Below are positions 59,816 through 64,000 of a DNA stretch of 64,000 nt, piece after piece. The DNA comes from Paramoeba atlantica (lineage: Eukaryota; Discosea): NCBI GenBank assembly GCA_977017575.1, contig CDRNVI010000071.1:248001-312000 (forward strand). Direction: 5' to 3'. The stretch's first letter is position 1. Every line of letters begins with the position of its first letter. Both the position numbers and the translations under genes were made by a program. Under the pieces are notes generated by a model. It saw only the letters and a program-made list of their open reading frames with translations, was not told the origin of the DNA and searched no databases.

Positions 59816-60170
59816 GTTAATAATAAAATGGAGAGATATGCAAAAGCAATGAAGCTATAGAATTAACTACATTTGAATTCAAGTTCCAACTAACAGACGT
59901 AATAATGCCGTGATATTGGGCGCGTAGAGGTCTTTTTTAAAGAACATATTGAAGCCAAAGCGGTAAAAAACACGACGCACTCATTTGCTCCAAAGTTGTT
60001 AGAACCAAAGTACGCTAAACAAGGTCAAACTAAATTATTTTACCCCAATTTTCCGAATTACGCACAAATAATTGCGTGGTTTACATTGTTAAATAATTTA
60101 TTTGTCAAATATGTGATCCGAAAAGAAAAAAGGAAAACAAGCAATCCGTTGGAGCAGTCCTGCCCTTGAA

Positions 60171-62180
60171 TTAGTCTACCTCTTCAACCTTGGGTCCCGA
60201 GCTCGCCGGTGGGGCCGGGGCGGCTCCCCCGGCACCTGGGAATCCCTCCGGCATTCCTCCAGGAAATCCCCCGGGCATCCCACCGGGAAACCCTCCCGGG
60301 GCTGCACCCTCCGCCCCTGGGGCGCCTCCACCCTGCTGGTACATCTTGGTCATGATGGGTGTGCATTTCTGCTCCAGCTCCTTCTGCCGCCCTTCGTACT
60401 CCTCCTTGCTCGCCTCCTGACTGGACTCAAGCCACTTGATGGTTTCCTCCACGGCATCGAGAAGGGTCTGCTTGTCGCCCGCGTCCAGCTTTCCCCCCAC
60501 ATTGGGGTCATTCGCGGTGTTCTTCATGCTGTACGCGTAGTTCTCGAGTCCGTTCTTCGCCTCGATACGCTCACGTTGCTTCCGGTCCTCCTCCTCGAAC
60601 TTTGCGGACTCGTTCACCATGCGCTCGATCTCCTCCTTGCTGAGACGCCCCTTGTCGTTGGTGATGGTGATCTGGTTCTTCTTCCCCGTGCCCTTCTCCT
60701 CGGCGCTGACGTTCAGGATACCATTGGCATCGATGTCAAACGTGACTTCGATTTGTGGCACCCCGCGCGGCGCGGGTGGAATTCCCGAGAGATCGAATGT
60801 GCCGAGAAGGTGGCAGTCGCGTGTCATCGCGCGCTCACCCTCGAACACCTGGATATGCACCCCCGGTTGGTTGTCGCTGTACGTGGAGAAGGTCTGGCTC
60901 TTCTTGGTCGGGATCGTCGTGTTGCGCTTGATCAGGGACGTCATGACACCCCCGGCGGTTTCGATACCCAACGTCAGCGGGGCGACATCCAGGAGAAGAA
61001 GTCCCTCCGTCTGCTTACTCTTCCCGCCGGTGAGGATGTAGGCTTGCACCGCGGCACCGTACGCCACAGCCTCGTCCGGGTTAATACTCTTGTTGAGTTC
61101 CTTTCCGCCAAAGAAGTCGGAGACGAGCTGCTGCACCTTGGGAATACGAGTCGAACCACCGACCAGAACCACGTCGTGCACCGTGCGCTTGTCGATCTTC
61201 GCATCCGTCAGGACTTGTTCCACCGGCTTGAGTGTGGAGCGGAAGAGGTCCGCGCAAAGCTCCTCGAATCGCGCACGGGTGATGCTCGTGTAGAAGTCAA
61301 TCCCCTCAAAAAGAGAGTCAATCTCCACGGAACTCTGAGCCGCGGAAGACAGAGTACGCTTGGCTCGCTCGCACGCGGTGCGAAGACGGCGTAGTGCTCG
61401 CTGGTTCTGCGACAGATCCTTCTTGTGCTTTCGCTTAAATTCCTCGACAAAGTGGTTCACGAGACGGTTGTCAAAGTCCTCACCACCGAGATGGGTGTCT
61501 CCCGCCGTGGCCTTGACCTCGAAGATTCCACCATCGATGGTGAGCAGAGTGACGTCAAAGGTGCCGCCTCCGAGATCAAAGATGAGTACGTTCCGTTCTT
61601 GTTGGTCCGAGATCTTATCCAGGCCGTACGCAATCGCCGCCGCCGTGGGCTCGTTGATGATTCGAAGCACTTCCAGTCCGGCAATCGAGCCCGCGTCCTT
61701 CGTGGCCTGTCGTTGGGAGTCGTTGAAGTACGCCGGGACGGTGACCACCGCCTTCTTGACCTCCTTACCGAGATATGCCTCCGCAATCTCCTTCATCTTA
61801 ATCAACACCATGGAGCTAATCTCCTCCGGCGTGAAGGTCTTTGCCTCGCTCTTGTACTGGACCTCCATCACGGGCTTCTCGTCCCCCTGGGAACGTACCT
61901 TAAAGGGCCAGTGCTTCATGTCGCTCTGAACAACGGAGTCGGAGATCTTACGCCCGATTAACCGCTTCGCATCAAACACACTGTTGGTCGGATTCATCGC
62001 TACCTGGTTCTTCGCGGCATCCCCAATCAGACGTTCAGTGTCCGTGAAGGCCACGTAGGACGGAGTCGTGTAGTTCCCCTGGTCATTCGCAATGATTACC
62101 ACACGCTCGTTCTGCCACACCCCAACACAGGAGTAGGTGGTCCCGAGATCGATACCAATAGCTCCTTCGTACGTCATCAA
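60171..62180 (-). CDS. HSP70: Cytosolic HSP70, array copy 5
   Basis: 669 residues, the Ala ([10 protein letters not shown]) form, with the TCCTGCCC 3' flank as in copies 1, 2 and 6. Its neighbour to the right (copy 6) repeats the variants of copy 2. Confidence 0.98.
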   Translation of the reverse strand: MMTYEGAIGIDLGTTYSCVGVWQNERVVIIANDQGNYTTPSYVAFTDTERLIGDAAKNQVAMNPTNSVFDAKRLIGRKISDSVVQSDMKHWPFKVRSQGDEKPVMEVQYKSEAKTFTPEEISSMVLIKMKEIAEAYLGKEVKKAVVTVPAYFNDSQRQATKDAGSIAGLEVLRIINEPTAAAIAYGLDKISDQQERNVLIFDLGGGTFDVTLLTIDGGIFEVKATAGDTHLGGEDFDNRLVNHFVEEFKRKHKKDLSQNQRALRRLRTACERAKRTLSSAAQSSVEIDSLFEGIDFYTSITRARFEELCADLFRSTLKPVEQVLTDAKIDKRTVHDVVLVGGSTRIPKVQQLVSDFFGGKELNKSINPDEAVAYGAAVQAYILTGGKSKQTEGLLLLDVAPLTLGIETAGGVMTSLIKRNTTIPTKKSQTFSTYSDNQPGVHIQVFEGERAMTRDCHLLGTFDLSGIPPAPRGVPQIEVTFDIDANGILNVSAEEKGTGKKNQITITNDKGRLSKEEIERMVNESAKFEEEDRKQRERIEAKNGLENYAYSMKNTANDPNVGGKLDAGDKQTLLDAVEETIKWLESSQEASKEEYEGRQKELEQKCTPIMTKMYQQGGGAPGAEGAAPGGFPGGMPGGFPGGMPEGFPGAGGAAPAPPASSGPKVEEVD

Positions 62181-62535
62181 GTTAATAATAAAATGGAGAG
62201 ATATGCAAAAGCAATGAAGCTATAGAATTAACTACATTTGAATTCAAGTTCCAACTAACAGACGTAATAATGCCGTGATATTGGGCGCGTAGAGGTCTTT
62301 TTTAAAGAACATATTGAAGCCAAAGCGGTAAAAAACACGACGCACTCATTTGCTCCAAAGTTGTTAGAACCAAAGTACGCTAAACAAGGTCAAACTAAAT
62401 TATTTTACCCCAATTTTCCGAATTACGCACAAATAATTGCGTGGTTTACATTGTTAAATAATTTATTTGTCAAATATGTGATCCGAAAAGAAAAAAGGAA
62501 AACAAGCAATCCGTTGGAGCAGTCCTGCCCTTGAA

Positions 62536-64000
62536 TTAGTCTACCTCTTCAACCTTGGGTCCCGAGCTCGCCGGTGGGGCTGGGGCGGCTCCCCCGGCAC
62601 CTGGGAATCCCTCCGGCATTCCTCCAGGAAATCCCCCGGGCATCCCACCGGGAAACCCTCCCGGGGCTGCACCCTCCGCCCCTGGGGCGCCTCCACCCTG
62701 CTGGTACATCTTGGTCATGATGGGTGTGCATTTCTGCTCCAGCTCCTTCTGCCGCCCTTCGTACTCCTCCTTGCTCGCCTCCTGACTGGACTCAAGCCAC
62801 TTGATGGTTTCCTCCACGGCATCGAGAAGGGTCTGCTTGTCGCCCTCGTCCAGCTTTCCCCCCACATTGGGGTCATTCGCGGTGTTCTTCATGCTGTACG
62901 CGTAGTTCTCGAGTCCGTTCTTCGCCTCGATACGCTCACGTTGCTTCCGGTCCTCCTCCTCGAACTTTGCGGACTCGTTCACCATGCGCTCGATCTCCTC
63001 CTTGCTGAGACGCCCCTTGTCGTTGGTGATGGTGATCTGGTTCTTCTTCCCCGTGCCCTTCTCCTCGGCGCTGACGTTCAGGATACCATTGGCATCGATG
63101 TCAAACGTGACTTCGATTTGTGGCACCCCGCGCGGCGCGGGTGGAATTCCCGAGAGATCGAATGTGCCGAGAAGGTGGCAGTCGCGTGTCATCGCGCGCT
63201 CACCCTCGAACACCTGGATATGCACCCCCGGTTGGTTGTCGCTGTACGTGGAGAAGGTCTGGCTCTTCTTGGTCGGGATCGTCGTGTTGCGCTTGATCAG
63301 GGACGTCATGACACCCCCGGCGGTTTCGATACCCAACGTCAGCGGGGCGACATCCAGGAGAAGAAGTCCCTCCGTCTGCTTACTCTTCCCGCCGGTGAGG
63401 ATGTAGGCTTGCACCGCGGCACCGTACGCCACAGCCTCGTCCGGGTTAATACTCTTGTTGAGTTCCTTTCCGCCAAAGAAGTCGGAGACGAGCTGCTGCA
63501 CCTTGGGAATACGAGTCGAACCACCGACCAGAACCACGTCGTGCACCGTGCGCTTGTCGATCTTCGCATCCGTCAGGACTTGTTCCACCGGCTTGAGTGT
63601 GGAGCGGAAGAGGTCCGCGCAAAGCTCCTCGAATCGCGCACGGGTGATGCTCGTGTAGAAGTCAATCCCCTCAAAAAGAGAGTCAATCTCCACGGAACTC
63701 TGAGCCGCGGAAGACAGAGTACGCTTGGCTCGCTCGCACGCGGTGCGAAGACGGCGTAGTGCTCGCTGGTTCTGCGACAGATCCTTCTTGTGCTTTCGCT
63801 TAAATTCCTCGACAAAGTGGTTCACGAGACGGTTGTCAAAGTCCTCACCACCGAGATGGGTGTCTCCCGCCGTGGCCTTGACCTCGAAGATTCCACCATC
63901 GATGGTGAGCAGAGTGACGTCAAAGGTGCCGCCTCCGAGATCAAAGATGAGTACGTTCCGTTCTTGTTGGTCCGAGATCTTATCCAGGCCGTACGCAATC
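62536..64000 (-). CDS. HSP70: Cytosolic HSP70, array copy 6 (5' end beyond the window)
   Basis: The C-terminal part of an HSP70 gene; the open frame runs off the right edge, so the first 180 or so residues are not seen. It carries the Glu ([10 protein letters not shown]) and GGGGCT variants otherwise found only in copy 2. The Met at 63825 is internal, not a start. Confidence 0.97.
   Translation of the reverse strand, partial: IAYGLDKISDQQERNVLIFDLGGGTFDVTLLTIDGGIFEVKATAGDTHLGGEDFDNRLVNHFVEEFKRKHKKDLSQNQRALRRLRTACERAKRTLSSAAQSSVEIDSLFEGIDFYTSITRARFEELCADLFRSTLKPVEQVLTDAKIDKRTVHDVVLVGGSTRIPKVQQLVSDFFGGKELNKSINPDEAVAYGAAVQAYILTGGKSKQTEGLLLLDVAPLTLGIETAGGVMTSLIKRNTTIPTKKSQTFSTYSDNQPGVHIQVFEGERAMTRDCHLLGTFDLSGIPPAPRGVPQIEVTFDIDANGILNVSAEEKGTGKKNQITITNDKGRLSKEEIERMVNESAKFEEEDRKQRERIEAKNGLENYAYSMKNTANDPNVGGKLDEGDKQTLLDAVEETIKWLESSQEASKEEYEGRQKELEQKCTPIMTKMYQQGGGAPGAEGAAPGGFPGGMPGGFPGGMPEGFPGAGGAAPAPPASSGPKVEEVD

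Larger units (their letters stand above)
50671..64000 (-). repeat. HSP70 tandem array, five full units and one partial
   Basis: Stop-to-stop spacing is 2,365, 2,366, 2,366, 2,365 and 2,365 bp. Each unit is a 2,010-bp gene plus a spacer of about 355 bp, and units differ at only a few sites. The array runs off the right edge, so the copy number is unknown. Such head-to-tail HSP70 arrays are typical of kinetoplastids, where copy number substitutes for promoter strength. Confidence 0.95.

Noticed and set aside
50728-63759. Long plus-strand frames (up to 272 codons) antisense to every HSP70 gene
   Set aside because: They repeat in every unit exactly opposite the HSP70 frame, are explained by its GC-rich codon usage, and match no known protein.

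Overview
The window looks like nuclear DNA of a kinetoplastid protist, and probably not a trypanosomatid. Every recognisable host gene lies on the minus strand, none shows an intron, and the right end is a head-to-tail array of almost identical cytosolic HSP70 genes whose N- and C-termini ([20 protein letters not shown]..., ...GPKVEEVD) read as kinetoplastid HSP70. Lysine-rich HMG-box proteins with mitochondrial-type presequences, an Alba-RGG protein and a Plus3-RING protein fit the same group. This layout matches one long polycistronic unit read right to left. The many DNA-transposon relics (Merlin, hAT, TA-inserting elements) are unlike trypanosomatid genomes and point to a bodonid-grade or prokinetoplastid lineage. 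The species is not identified.

Layout. 0.7-4.9 kb: a Ser-rich hypothetical and a Plus3-RING protein. 4.9-7 kb: repeats and a 933-bp inverted-repeat element. 7-9.3 kb: an LRR protein and a degenerate AAA+ protein. 9.3-16.3 kb: a mobile-element graveyard (Merlin-type MITE, LINE endonuclease piece, hAT transposase piece, retroelement RNase H relic, TA-flanked MITEs, fold-back repeats). 16.3-18.9 kb: a tandem family of kinetoplast-associated-type HMG proteins, two whole and one reduced to its first codons. 19-21.7 kb: more relics, a minisatellite and a long hairpin. 21.9-38.8 kb: dense host genes (dead LMW-phosphatase-like fusion, WD40 giant, IscU, J-protein, AT-hook mitochondrial protein, Alba-RGG, coiled-coil protein, Maf). 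38.9-43.8 kb: a second mobile-element island with nested insertions, two more long hairpins and a Merlin/ISXO2-like transposase gene that keeps its DDE residues. 44-50.2 kb: ESF1, mitochondrial ferredoxin and NAT10/Kre33. 50.7-64 kb: five complete HSP70 units and one partial unit of about 2,365 bp.

Functional themes: mitochondrial Fe-S assembly (IscU, ferredoxin, a J-protein next to IscU), kinetoplast or mitochondrial DNA packaging (HMG and AT-hook proteins), ribosome biogenesis (ESF1, NAT10), and chaperones (HSP70 array, J-protein).

The most unusual signal is a family of three long hairpins (21.5, 39.5 and 42.1 kb). They share about 30-bp termini ending in GGGAGATAC. Between GGGAGATAC and its complement each carries a different 35-39-bp cassette, present twice in inverted orientation.
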